Source: Diploptera punctata
Taxonomy: Eukaryota > Arthropoda > Insecta > Blattodea > Blaberidae
NCBI GenBank assembly: GCA_030220185.1
Contig: JASPKZ010004563.1
Location: forward strand, 341,501-405,500
Direction of reading: 5' to 3'
Length of the DNA: 64,000 nt
The notes under the pieces were generated by a model. The model had not been told where the DNA came from. It did not search any database and worked only from the letters and a program-made list of their open reading frames with translations. The position numbers and the translations under genes were made by a program. Below are positions 21,601-32,257 of the stretch, one piece after another; within the stretch, counting starts at the first letter, position 1; every line of letters starts with the position of its first letter.

Positions 21601-24461
21601 AGGTGTGACTATATTTACAGGTGTGACTATATTTACAGGTGTGACTATATTTACAGGTGTGACTATATTTACAGGTGTGACTATATTTACAGGTGTGACT
21701 ATATTTACAGGTGTGACTATATTTACAGGTGTGACTATATTTACAGGTGTGACTATATTTACAGGTGTGACTATATTTACAGGTGTGACTATATTTACAG
21801 GTGTGACTATATTTACAGGTGTGACTATATTTACAGGTGTGACTATATTTACAGGTGTGACTATATTTACAGGTGTGACTATATTTACAGGTGTGACTAT
21901 ATTTACAGTGTGACTATATTTACAGGTGTGACTATATTTACAGGTGTGACTATATTTACAGGTGTGACTATATTTACAGGTGTGACTATATTTACAGGTG
22001 TGACTATATTTCCAGGTGTGACTATATTTCCAGGTGTGACTATATTTCCAGGTGTGACTATATTTCCAGGTGTGACTATATTTCCAGGTGTGACTATATT
22101 TCCAGGTGTGACTATATTTCCAGGTGTGACTATATTTCCAGGTGTGACTATATTTCCAGGTGTGACTATATTTCCAGGTGTGACTATATTTCCAGGTGTG
22201 ACTATATTTACAGGTGTGACTATATTTACAGGTGTGACTATATTTACAGGTGTGACTATATTTACAGGTGTGACTATATTTACAGGTGTGACTATATTTA
22301 CAGGTGTGACTATATTTACAGGTGTGACTATATTTACAGGTGTGACTATATTTACAGGTGTGACTATATTTACAGGTGTGACTATATTTACAGGTGTGAC
22401 TATATTTACAGGTGTGACTATATTTACAGGTGTGACTATATTTACAGGTGTGACTATATTTACAGGTTGTGACTATATTTACAGGTGTGACTATATTTAC
22501 AGGTGTGACTATATTTACAGGTGTGACTATATTTACAGGTGTGACTATATTTACAGGTGTGACTATATTTACAGGTGTGACTATATTTACAGGTGTGACT
22601 ATATTTACAGGTGTGACTTTATTTACAGGTGTGACTTTATTTACAGGTGTGACTATATTTACAGGTGTGACTATATTTACAGGTGTGACTATATTTACAG
22701 GTGTGACTATATTTACAGGTGTGACTATATTTACAGGTGTGACTATATTTCCAGGTGTGACTATATTTCCAGGTGTGACTATATTTCCAGGTGTGACTAT
22801 ATTTCCAGGTGTGACTATATTTACAGGTGTGACTATATTTACAGGTGTGACTATATTTACAGGTGTGACTATATTTACAGGTGTGACTATATTTACACGT
22901 GTGACTATATTTACACGTGTGACTATATTTACACGTGTGACTATATTTCCACGTGTGACTATATTTCCACGTGTGACTATATTTCCACGTGTGACTATAT
23001 TTACAGGTGTGACTATATTTACAGGTGTGACTATATTTACAGGTGTGACTATATTTACAGGTGTGACTATATTTACAGGTGTGACTATATTTACAGGTGT
23101 GACTATATTTACAGGTGTGACTATATTTACAGGTGTGACTATATTTACAGGTGTGACTATATTTACAGGTGTGACTATATTTACAGGTGTGACTATATTT
23201 ACAGGTGTGACTATATTTACAGGTGTGACTATATTTACAGGTGTGACTATATTTCCAGGTGTGACTATATTTCCAGGTGTGACTATATTTCCAGGTGTGA
23301 CTATATTTACAGGTGTGACTATATTTCCAGGTGTGACTATATTTCCAGGTGTGACTATATTTACAGGTGTGACTATATTTACAGGTGTGACTATATTTCC
23401 AGGTGTGACTATATTTCCAGGTGTGACTATATTTCCAGGTGTGACTATATTTCCAGGTGTGACTATATTTCCAGGTGTGACTATATTTCCAGGTGTGACT
23501 ATATTTCCAGGTGTGACTATATTTCCAGGTGTGACTATATTTCCAGGTGTGACTATATTTCCAGGTGTGACTATATTTCCAGGTGTGACTATATTTACAG
23601 GTGTGACTATATTTACAGGTGTGACTATATTTACAGGTGTGACTATATTTACAGGTGTGACTATATTTACAGGTGTGACTATATTTCCAGGTGTGACTAT
23701 ATTTCCAGGTGTGACTATATTTCCAGGTGTGACTATATTTCCAGGTGTGACTATATTTCCAGGTGTGACTATATTTACAGGTGTGACTATATTTACAGGT
23801 GTGACTATATTTCCAGGTGTGACTATATTTACAGGTGTGACTATATTTCCAGGTGTGACTATATTTCCAGGTGTGACTATATTTACAGGTGTGACTATAT
23901 TTACAGGTGTGACTATATTTACAGGTGTGACTATATTTCCAGGTGTGACTATATTTCCAGGTGTGACTATATTTCCAGGTGTGACTATATTTCCAGGTGT
24001 GACTATATTTCCAGGTGTGACTATATTTACAGGTGTGACTATATTTACAGGTGTGACTATATTTACAGGTGTGACTATATTTACAGGTGTGACTATATTT
24101 ACAGGTGTGACTATATTTCCAGGTGTGACTATATTTCCAGGTGTGACTATATTTCCAGGTGTGACTATATTTACAGGTGTGACTATATTTACAGGTGTGA
24201 CTATATTTACAGGTGTGACTATATTTACAGGTGTGACTATATTTACAGGTGTGACTATATTTCCAGGTGTGACTATATTTACAGGTGTGACTATATTTAC
24301 TGATGTGACTATATTTACAGGTGTGACTATATTTCCAGGTGTGACTATATTTCCAGGTGTGACTATATTTCCAGGTGTGACTATATTTACAGGTGTGACT
24401 ATATTTACAGGTGTGACTATATTTACAGGTGTGACTATATTTACAGGTGTGACTATATTTA
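18640..24461. repeat. 18-bp minisatellite, about 323 units (5.8 kb)
   Basis: The unit is ACAGGTGTGACTATATTT. Variants are in blocks and are not mixed at random: ACACGTGTG (18640-18865, again ~22890-22925), ACAGGCGTG (~18970-19435), CCACGTGTG (~20010-20190, ~22945-22995), CCAGGTGTG (long runs 20290-20780 and many after 22000), and ACTACATTT (~20866-21300). The array is broken once at 21056-21135, by a run of ten G and irregular sequence. One base is lost near 21906 and one gained near 22466. Because 18 is a multiple of 3, all tested frames stay open and give 800-1000-codon frames on both strands; these are not genes. Confidence 0.98.
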
Positions 24462-24593
24462 TAGTTTTATTAAAATTTAGCTGTGTGTATTTGTGAAAAC
24501 GAAGCTCAGCGTAACGGACTCTTATAAACGTACATTATTCAAATTACGTTGATGAAAATAAATTAAAAGTCTTTGCAAGAAAGATTGTAAGGA
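24462..24593. other. Junction between minisatellite and TC-element
   Basis: 130 bp of A+T-rich sequence without matches noted. Confidence 0.4.
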
Positions 24594-25033
24594 CTATTTA
24601 ACTCATGCCCCAAATGGGAGTCAATGGCCAATCACGTTTCAATGATTTCTGTTTTACAACCAATCAGAGTCGTGTTTCACCAAATATTTATCAGTGTTAT
24701 AATTACCATATTAAAGAAAGCTCCTCCTTACAATATTGCGTTCCTTTGGCAATAAATAGTATGATCTGGTTGCAGTGATAAACAAAAGAAGCAGTAGAAG
24801 CGTACCTATCGTTTCTCATTTGTTTTCAAACATCGCCGTTTACATTAAATATATACATATTTTAAAATAACTATAGTTAAATAATGATTTGTGAGTAAAC
24901 AGCTTAATTTTATTCGTTAAATAGTCCTAACAAATGCCACTCTTGATTTCCAAATTCTCTAGATAAATTCACTCCTCACTTCGTGAGTCGTGAATTTATC
25001 GATAATTTGGAAATCACTCGTGGCATTACTTAT
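24594..25033 (-). mobile_element. TC-element copy 2 (440 bp)
   Basis: The minus-strand copy reads on plus from CTATTTAACTCATGCCCC to GGCATTACTTAT, with GA at both sides (24592-24593, 25034-25035). The hairpin arms are intact (24935-25028, with TTCACTCCTCACTTCGTGAG at the loop side). It lacks about 230 bp of the interior found in copies 1 and 4. Confidence 0.8.
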
Positions 25034-25035
25034 GA

Positions 25036-25372
25036 AAATCTACAGACCGATAAATGAAAATGGCAAATGGCACAGTGGGTATAATCATGACTTATATGGT
25101 GAGACTGACATGGTTAGAATAATAAAATCTTCAAGGTTGAGATGGCTGGGCTATTTACATCGACTGGAAGAAACAGACATTGCCCGTAGAGTCACATTCA
25201 CTAAAACAGAGGAAGAAGAAAAGTTGGAAGACCTCTTACCAGATGGCTAGACAGCGTGGAACAGACTCTTAGGGTTATGGGATTCCAGTGATGGAGAAGG
25301 ACTTAAATAGCTGGAGGCGCATAGTTGGGGCGGTCAAGGCCTGTGATACGCTGCAGCACCAAACATGATTAT
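25036..25372 (+). mobile_element. LINE RT-tail fragment
   Basis: It reads YNHDLYGETDMVRIIKSSRL, RWLGYLHRLEETDIARRVT and, after a frameshift, KRKVGRPLTRWLDSVEQTL. Its tail is WRRIVGAVKACDTLQHQT-like. Another LINE lineage with the WLGHLxR architecture. Confidence 0.75.
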
Positions 25373-25547
25373 GTCCAAATTACGTATTAAGTTCATTTTT
25401 TAAAAATGATTACCGGTCGTTATTATCTCCAACTCACACTCCCTGCTTCTAATTGCATGGAGGCTGATTGAGCACTCGGCAGCCACGAGTAATTAGTTAC
25501 TTCCTGTATTATACAGTGTTAATTTAATTTCCATGTCATTTCGATAA
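25373..25547. other. No recognised feature
   Basis: No coding or repeat match seen. Confidence 0.4.
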
Positions 25548-25645
25548 AGTGTCAACTTCTCTCAAAAAATTGAAACTAAAAATATATAATAAGGTTATCT
25601 AGTTATATTACATGAATGTAAAATATAAATTGCTTTAAGAAATGT
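25548..25645 (+). mobile_element. LINE-A fragment
   Basis: GTCAACTTCTCTCAAAAAAT...AAACTAAAAATATATAA corresponds to QLLSKNVKLKIYKTVIL of LINE-A. Very short, decayed. Confidence 0.6.
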
Positions 25646-25659
25646 CGAAATATCACGCC

Positions 25660-26205
25660 ATATATGTATAGGCCTATATAAACGAAAGTATGTCTTTCTG
25701 TTTGTCTTCTATGCATTACTACATCATTCATCCGAATGTGGTGGTGCTTTTTGCAAAATGTTCAGGAGTTTCTCGGGAAGGTTTTAGGCTAGAAGAGAGT
25801 TGTAATACTCAACTCTTAAACCCTAAAAAATCACCCATTGTAGTGAATAACGTGTTTTTCGCAACGTTTTGGACACTGAAATGGCTTACGCTGCCTAAAC
25901 CATAACATATACACTAAATTAATGTATGCAGAATTGAGTATCTAAAAAAAATCAACAAAAAATCCCGCGATAACATATGTTAATATTTTACGGGTAACAC
26001 AATAAACATTTTTATCTTTTAGCTCATTGATGCCAAGAAGATCGGTATAAGTAGATTCCCGAGCAACGCCGGGTAATCAGCGCGGGGCTTCTATACATAA
26101 TTACGATATGAATTTGTAATTATTTTTCTTTTTACTTATTCAACTAAACATAAAAAAGTGTTATTTATTTAGGCGTAGCAACGCTCGCCGGGTATTAGAT
26201 AGTTT
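25660..26205 (-). repeat. Repeat X copy without the TC-element
   Basis: The inverse orientation ends in GGCGTAGCAACGCTCGCCGG and GTATTAG. It is collinear with 4573-5782 but lacks the 675-bp insertion, and so shows the original target (TATTTTACGGGTAACAC on plus). It carries small indels relative to copy 1. Confidence 0.75.
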
Positions 26206-26304
26206 TAGAATAAATAGCATGTCCCTCGCACCCCCTTTCAGTCACCGCTACTCTTCTGGAGAACTGTAAATACATCAAAATATCTAGAGTGAGATGGATA
26301 GCAG

Positions 26305-26690
26305 TGTTTGAGAATAAAAGTTCTTAGAAAAATGTTTGGGCCAAAGATAGATGAACAGGCAAGTAGAAAAGACTACATAACAGTGAGCTACATGATCTTT
26401 ATAGGGACCCAGATATAATTATTATATATAACTTTCCTCATTAGAGGATTGCCTCAAGGACAAAGTGATACAGACAATTATTTTTTTGCAATTGATGAAA
26501 TACATTTTGTAAATACATACAAGAATAGTTAAGTCGCGTAGATGCGAAGGGCAAGACATGTGGCACGAATGGGGAATGAAAGATGGACATCGAGATTTTT
26601 TAGGAAAACCAGTCAGAAACTATCCAGTAAACAAGTCAAGATTGAAGTGAAAGAATAATATTAACCATTATTTAAGGAGAAATTTTAAAA
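26305..26690 (+). mobile_element. LINE-A fragment with a ~100-bp insertion
   Basis: FENKSSXKMFGPKIDEQASR..., then KDYITVSYMIFIGTQI, an interruption at 26417-26519, then the RVKSRRCEGQDMWHEWGMKD-type frame. SINE-1 follows, and the last LINE-A bases resume at 27005-27080 (TTATGTCCGCG, GTTCGATGGTGCC). Confidence 0.75.
26417..26519 (+). repeat. ~100-bp dispersed repeat, copy 1
   Basis: Contains ACTTTCCTCATTAGAGG, TTGCCTCAAGGACAAAGTGA, TACAGACAATTA and GATGAAATACATTTTGTAAA. The inverted counterpart is at 58639-58742. No TIR is evident; it may be a fragment of a larger element. Confidence 0.6.
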
Positions 26691-26694
26691 ATAC

Positions 26695-27004
26695 CAGCTA
26701 TGGTCTCGAGGTAACGTGCTGTCTTGTCACGCAGCGGGCTCGGGTCCGATTCCCGGTCGGGACAGGCTCCTGGGTGAGGTTTTTTCGAGGTTTTCCTCAC
26801 CTTTAAGACAAATGCCAGGAAGCTTAGGGCCCAACGGTCCCCGAAAATCATCCTTCCACCATCATCATCCTTGTCATTATACCCTTCACCGGTATGGAAA
26901 GCAATGGGAAGCTACAACACCTATAATTCCCTAATAAAGCTACAACGCATAGCATGAAAATGCTATGATTGCAGTGAAAGGCCTGCCCTAGGACAGAACG
27001 CTCT
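26695..27004 (+). mobile_element. SINE-1, subtype b
   Basis: Head GCTATGGTCTCGAGGTAACG, box-B-like GGGTCCGATTCCC, subtype-b AGGAAGCTTAGGGCCCAACG, core CACCGGTATGGAAAGCAATG and end GGACAGAACGCTCTAGATA. It interrupts a LINE-A 3' end. Confidence 0.88.
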
Positions 27005-27080
27005 AGATACATAACATAGTATGGATAGATTATGTCCGCGAACTTCGGGGTTCGATGGTGCCCGTGAGGTAGGTAGATTG
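27005..27080 (+). mobile_element. LINE-A 3' terminus
   Basis: Continuation of the 26.3-kb copy after SINE-1. Confidence 0.6.
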
Positions 27081-27234
27081 TACCAAATGTACAGGATGCT
27101 CAGTAGAAAGTTCCAATATGTGCAGATAGTATTTCACAAAACAAGAAAACAACATTATAAATAGTAGAAGGCGGAGAAATGTCAGACTCATGCGTTGCAG
27201 GTAGTTTGTTATGGTGTACAAATACTTAGCAGGT

Positions 27235-27395
27235 ACATGCGACTTACATAACAAAAACGCCATTGTTTAAAATCCAGATTTTAGAGGATTTGTGAAGAAA
27301 TATACCCCATTGCGCGACAGGCCTATTGGGTTGCTGACCTCGTGTGTTAATCACAGAGGTAGACATTTGGTTAGCAGGTCGGGTCCCCGAACCGC

Positions 27396-27459
<64 letters not shown>

Positions 27460-27646
27460 TATTTATTCTGGCAGAGTTAAGGCCATAAGGCCCTCTCTTC
27501 CACTCAACCAGCACAAATACAAATAAATATTCGACAAATATTGATATACACTATACTAATTATAAACAGTTAAAGATACAATAAATGTAGCAATGTAAAT
27601 GTCATGTACAAACAACATTTTATAGGGTAATAACAATAATGATACG

Positions 27647-27698
<52 letters not shown>

Positions 27699-27930
27699 AT
27701 GGTCTTCTCAACTTGGAGCCACTACATATTGTAGCTACCGAAATGCCTCAAGGTGCTGGATGGGCACCGGTCCCATACTGGCCGAAATTCCATGAGAAAA
27801 TGTCTTCCCTCATGGAGACTTGAATACTGCAAGCCCTGTAGCTCTGCGCCACGGCAGCTTGCCTTAACCACACGGCTGCGACCAACATATTCTACAATTC
27901 AATGATTCATAACTATATTACAAATTCATT
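27235..27930 (-). mobile_element. SINE-4-containing repeat, interrupted by a LINE-B tail
   Basis: The outer parts (27235-27394 and 27698-27930) match the uninterrupted copy at 28295-28705. Shared blocks are CCAGATTTTAGAGGA, TATACCCCATTGCGCGACAG, GGCATGTGGTTAGCA-like, GAGCC.CTAC, and CATGAGAAAATGTCTTCC. The minus strand holds the tRNA-like head (CGCAGCCGTGTGGTTAAGGC). The middle is an antisense LINE-B terminus with (AAT)n at both ends. Confidence 0.75.
27395..27697 (-). mobile_element. LINE-B 3' end, (AAT)n on both sides
   Basis: (AAT)n at 27397-27455, then CTTTATTTATTCTGGCAGAG, TTAAGGCCATAAGGCCCTCT and CTTCCACTCAACCAGC (LINE-B terminus, minus strand). About 150 bp of 3' UTR-like sequence follows, then a second (AAT)n at 27648-27697. 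Confidence 0.75.
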
Positions 27931-28275
27931 CCAGTATTCTCCTACCTAATTCTTGGTCTACCAACTGGGCGTTCTCCTCTGATTTTCCTACAAGAAGCTT
28001 CCATGCAACTCTTTCATTTCCCATTCGTGCCACATGTCCTGCCCATCGCAGTCTACGAGATTTAACTGTTATTATATATGGTTTCCTATAAATATCATGT
28101 AGCTCTCTTTTTTTAATGTAGTCTTCTCCATTCACCTGTACGTTCATATCTCTTTGGTTCAAAACATTTTCCTGAGAACTTTATTCTCAAATATTTTCTC
28201 CTCCCTTAAAGTAAGAATCCATGTTCCGTATCCATATAATATAACTAGTAGAATAACAGTTTTATATATATTTTT
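27931..28275 (-). mobile_element. LINE-A fragment
   Basis: The minus strand includes FNQRDMNVQVNGEDYIKK, ELHDIYRKPYIITVKSRRLR, WAGHVARMGNERVAWKLLVG, KSEENAQLVDQEL. The GHVARM core is intact; otherwise it is frame-disrupted. Confidence 0.85.
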
Positions 28276-28294
28276 TTTAAGAATTTCGCCAGAC

Positions 28295-28705
28295 AAGAAT
28301 CTACGTACGGTAACAAAAATGCAATAGTTGAAAACCCAGATTTTAGAGGACTTGTGAACAAATATACCCCATTGCGCGACAGACCTAACTGGTTGCTGGT
28401 CTCATATGTACGTGTGTAAATAACAGAGATAGACAATCAAGGTGCCAGTGTAGGGGTGGCATGTGGTCAGCATGTCGGGTCCCCAAACCGTTGTAGGTGG
28501 TTTTCTCAACCTCGAGTAGCTACTTATTGTAGCTACTCAATTTACCTCACAATACTGGCCGAAATTACATGAGAAAATTTCTTCCCCATGGAGATTCTAA
28601 TACCGCAAGCCCTGTAGCTCTGCGCCTTAACTACTCGGCTATGGTCAACATATTCCATAAGAGTCAACAATTCAATTATTCGTAAGTATATTACAGTTTT
28701 ATTCC
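28295..28705 (-). mobile_element. SINE-4-containing repeat, uninterrupted
   Basis: Collinear with the 27.2-27.9 kb copy and free of the LINE-B insertion. The minus-strand head region (CATAGCCGAGTAGTTAAGGC) has lost some bases relative to the 13.5-kb copy. Confidence 0.75.
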
Positions 28706-28714
28706 AGAATATAT

Positions 28715-29448
28715 GGCAAAAAACTAAATGAAGAATTCGAAAAAAGGGGACTTTATATAAATATAGAGAAAACTAAATATATATGTAGGCCTATAGGAGA
28801 AGAAATGGAAAATATAAATTTCAACAATGGAGAAGAACAAAAACCTAGTATTGAATGCACTTATTTAGGAACAAAATTACACCATTCAGGCGATAGCACA
28901 ATGGAAATTAAAAATAGAATCGCACAAACAAAACAAGCAATAATTGCTTTAAACTGTTTGGTGGAGCAAAAATATTACAAAAAATAGAAAATTATAAATA
29001 TATCAAACCATAATTCAGAGCATTTTAACATATGGTGCTGAAGTCAGGCAAATTCCTACCAGGGAAATGAAAAGAATTTTAAATACAGAAATTGATGTTT
29101 TTAAGAAGATCAGCTGGAAAATCTAGAATGGATAGATTACGAAATAAAGAAATAAGGGAAATTATGGGTGTACAAGAGGAGCCGGACATCATAGACATTA
29201 TAGAAAATAAAATATTACAGTGGTATGGCCATGTCAAAAGAATGCAAGAGCAAAGATTGCCTAAAATTGTTATGGAATGGATCCCAATGGAAAGGAGGAA
29301 GACCGAAGAAAACTTCGATATAAGGGGTACAAGCAGCTATGAATATAAGAGGATTGGAGGAAGATCAATGGATGGACAGAGAGGAATGGCGTTTGGTTTC
29401 CGGAAGACGGCGGCAGTTGTCATGATACCGGATGATGATGATGATGAT
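28715..29448 (+). mobile_element. LINE RT thumb/tail fragment with (GAT)n tail
   Basis: Two frames carry ERGLYINIEKTKYICRPIG, ECTYLGTKLHHSGDSTMEIK, NRIAQTKQAI, then FLRRSAGKSRMDRLRNKEIR, EIMGVQEEPDIIDIIENK, ILQWYGHVKRMQEQRLPK. This is the segment after the RT palm (the KTKYM and YLG motifs) plus the C-terminal tail. It ends in (GAT)n at 29428-29448. Confidence 0.8.
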
Positions 29449-29975
29449 TCTAGTATTCTCCCACCTCATTCTTGGTCTACCAACCGGGCGTTTTTCCCCT
29501 CTAGTTTTTTTACAAGAAGTGTCCATGCACCTCTTTCATTTCCCATTCGTGCCACATCCCCTGTCCATCGCAATCTATGAGATTTAACTGTTCTTATTAT
29601 ATCTGGTTTCCCATAAATATCACGTAGTTCAATGTTATGAAGTCTTCTCCGCTCATCTCTCTTTGGTCGAAAAATTTTCCTAAGAACTTTATTCTCAAAT
29701 ATTCGTAATCTTCTTTCCTCCCACAAAGTAAGAGTCCATGTTTCGCATCCATATAATAGAACTGGGATAATAACAGTTTTATATATTTTCAGTTTAACGT
29801 TTTTGAAAGGAGTTGGGACGACAAGAGTCCCTGTAATACATAATAGCACGCATTTCTAGAATTGTGTCTAAATTTAATTTATTTGTGCATCTCATTCCTG
29901 TTTGTAATTATTGAATTCAGCCACTTCTTCAAAATTCCCCTCATTTCCATTATAAAACGCATTTCTATATGTGTA
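29449..29975 (-). mobile_element. LINE-A fragment, long open frame
   Basis: The minus strand is open from 29849 to 29466. It starts MLLCITGTLVVPTPFKNVKL and continues KIYKTVIIPVLLYGCETWTL, TLWEERRLRIFENKVLRKIF, GPKRDERRRLHNIELRDIYG, KPDIIRTVKSHRLRWTGD. One of the least damaged LINE-A pieces here. It abuts the previous LINE's (GAT)n tail. Confidence 0.88.
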
Positions 29976-30061
29976 GGTAGGTGTATTTAGTTTTACTAGA
30001 TTATTAAATTAAATTTTTATTTTTATTTTTACTTTCTACCTGTATAGGCCTATGGGTACTT
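29976..30061. other. A+T-rich spacer
   Basis: Nothing recognised. Confidence 0.4.
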
Positions 30062-30238
30062 TTACACACCCCATATCACACAGTCCTGTCGGGAGAGGAT
30101 TTTAAACTCTTGATCACACACATTTTTTTTAACCACACGAAGATATTGAGGGCCTCTCCGAATGAGTGATCAGCTCAATACCAGGATGATTTCCAAAGAC
30201 AACACGAACATTAAGACGAGACACGCCATTCCATACTA
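30062..30238 (+). repeat. Interspersed repeat R, copy 2
   Basis: CAGTCCTGTCGGGAGAGGAT, TTGATCACACAC, GGGCCTCTCCGAATGAGTGA, TCAGCTCAAT, GACAACACGAACATTAAGAC. Same order and strand as 17765-17915. Diverged, with an A/T insertion. Confidence 0.7.
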
Positions 30239-30784
30239 AATAAGGAGAATGTGGCACGGATGGTTGTGAAGGTGATGCGGATACACGCCGTCAGATGTTT
30301 ACACTGTGCGAGTGAGTGGGTCTTGGAATTGAACTGTTAAATGCGCGATAATGAAGTGTTTGTAGTTTGAAGACCCATCGGTCATCTCAAATAATTACCT
30401 CATTCATTAATCTCGTTTGTTTTACACAATCTCTAACGAACGGATTTCAAATATTTTTTTCACGCGTCGCTCCTGTTTTTCAATAAACATGCTTCGCACA
30501 TCAAACTTTTTGTGTGCAGTTCCTGGGCCTCGCTGAACCACTTGACTTCACTGTGTCCCTATAAAATAATATGTACCATGGCCAGCTACAGGAAAAGTAT
30601 GTATTTAGGTATTGATGATAAACTAAATATAAACTAACGGACCCGGCACACTTTGTCCTGCCCAAACGTTCAATTCCAGTCTCATGCTCGGACGATAAAA
30701 AAATAAGTTACATTTTACCACAAAATTTACTAATTAAGACGTAATTAGATATTATTAATCTGACAAAAAATCCTATAACCCAGC
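30239..30784. other. No recognised feature
   Basis: Mixed sequence, slightly richer in G+C near 30250-30340. No open frame of interest and no repeat partner found. Confidence 0.35.
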
Positions 30785-31190
30785 GCCACCCATCGAGTCA
30801 AATTGTGAATTTAAACCATCCACGTACCCACACGAATACACACAAAAAAAATCATCAAAATAGTGCAGTCGTTTAGGCAGTTTTTAATTTTGGATTTCCA
30901 GTAAACCTCCACTTCTATTAGTCGGATTTCGCTCATATTTTGATAATATCTACCTCCGTTTATTTTAATAAGATATACTGAATTTCGTTGTGAAACATCG
31001 AAAAATGTGACCGCTAGAGCGATTTTTAAATTTTCACTTCAGGTGAACTCCTACACCTAATGGTTTTAGAGAGTCCAATTGCGAATCTAAACCATCGAAG
31101 AACCCAATCAGACATACACAAAAAATGTCACCAGAATTGGTCCAGCCGTTTAGGAAGAGTTCAGTGACAAACACACGTACAGAAGAATTA
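30785..31190 (+). repeat. Diverged tandem repeat with GCCGTTTAGG motif
   Basis: Two blocks about 265 bp apart share AATTG(T/C)GAAT(T/C)TAAACCATC, ACCCA, ACACACAAAAAA and CAG(T/C)CGTTTAGG. The second continues GAGTTCAGTGACAAACACAC and an A/T end. CAGCCGTTTAGGNNG is a motif I associate with 3' ends of dispersed insect elements. 61230-61400 contains a related fragment (TTTCGTTATAAAAAAAAATT...). Confidence 0.55.
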
Positions 31191-31497
31191 TATAGGCCTA
31201 TAGGCTATAAAGATGGTCTTGATAAGGTCAGTCCCAAGTTCAATGTCGGTAGACAGTGGCACCAACCTGTTGCGCTTTGTCATCAATTTGGCAGCCTTGG
31301 GCAAGTCTGCGCATCGATCCCTGAGCCACAAGCTGTAAATAAACGTTCTTCCCCAAATCCACCTGAAGCTACAGTCCATGTCAACTGATAAGAAAAAATC
31401 AATCCCATGATCTGATGTTAACAGAAAGGACATATTCTTCGTCGACCAAGTTCCGATTTCATGAAAGCTAGAATTGTTAAAATTGTTCAGACCATCT
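31191..31497 (-). other. Unassigned sequence sharing an open frame with a LINE tail
   Basis: The minus strand stays open from 31712 to 31188, but only the part above about 31500 resembles RT. The remainder (SSFHEIGTWSTKNMSFLL, DCSFRWIWGRTFIYSLWLR) is unrecognised. Confidence 0.35.
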
Positions 31498-31715
31498 TCG
31501 GGTGTAAGCATCCTTCCGTGTGGTTTATAATTCACCAGTAATTTTGGAAATCTTTCTTCTGGCATTCTATCAACATGTTCTTTCCAGCCGTTCCTATATT
31601 CAATTATTCGATCTGTAAGTTTGAAAATATTTAGTTCCTTTCTTATATCTTCATATTGTTTCTTATCCAGCAGAGTATATCCTGTAATAGTTCTTACATA
31701 TCTAGGATGCAATAT
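31498..31715 (-). mobile_element. LINE-C-type RT-tail fragment
   Basis: HPRYVRTITGYTLLDKKQYE, DIRKELNIFKLTDRIIEYRN, GWKEHVDRMPEERFPK, LLVNYKPHGR. Same architecture as LINE-C with distinct sequence. Confidence 0.8.
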
Positions 31716-31737
31716 CTCATATGAAGAAGAAATGTAA

Positions 31738-32208
31738 ATGCAAAAATATCTAAATTTTTAAGAATTTTAGGGTTAATAAATTCTATCTTCAAGCCACAGT
31801 TAGTCCAAAAGCATACAAGACTGAAAGTGTATAAAACACTGGCTCTTCCAACTCTTTTGTATGGTAGCGAAGTATGGACGTTGAAACAGAAGGATATACA
31901 GAGACTTAGATCTGCTGAAATGAGATATCTTCGGAGGATTGCACGATACACACTACTAGATCACAAAAAAAATGAACACATCTTAGAAGAATTACACATG
32001 GAATCTTTAGAAAACAAAATTTCTGATTATAAGTCAAGATGGATACAACATGTTCATCGAATGGAAGATCACAGAATACCCAAACAAATGTTAAGATATC
32101 AACCTGCAGGAAGAAGAAGACCAGGACGTCCATTCAAAAGACTTCTGGATGGTGTTTCTCTTGAGGCCGAAACAGGTCAACAAAATGGCCTAAATTCGTG
32201 AATGTACT

Positions 32209-32252
<44 letters not shown>
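31738..32252 (+). mobile_element. LINE-C 3' end with (GAT)n tail
   Basis: Open frame 31827-32201: YKTLALPTLLYGSEVWTLKQ, MRYLRRIARYTLLDHKKNEH, ILEELHMESLENKISDYKSR, WIQHVHRMEDHRIPKQ, GRRRPGRPFKRLLDGVSLEA, ending ETGQQNGLNS and a stop. A (GAT)n tail follows at 32206-32252. This is the best LINE-C C-terminus in the window, probably close to the true protein end; 5' truncated. Confidence 0.88.
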
Positions 32253-32255
<3 letters not shown>

Positions 32256-32257
32256 AG

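Noticed and set aside
18640..24461. Telomere-type or centromeric satellite
   Set aside because: The unit is not a TTAGG-type repeat and ends abruptly against ordinary interspersed elements on both sides; no support for either role.
18581..24496. Very long open frames (up to 1062 codons) of repeated VTIFTG, RCDYIY, TPVNIV and SHTCKY units
   Set aside because: The 18-bp unit has no stop in several frames on both strands, so the frames are a by-product of the repeat. They overlap each other, lack any non-repeat domain, and pass through one-base register changes without consequence.
25690..25905. 71-codon frame as a small protein gene
   Set aside because: It lies within repeat X, and the homologous frame is broken in the other copy.
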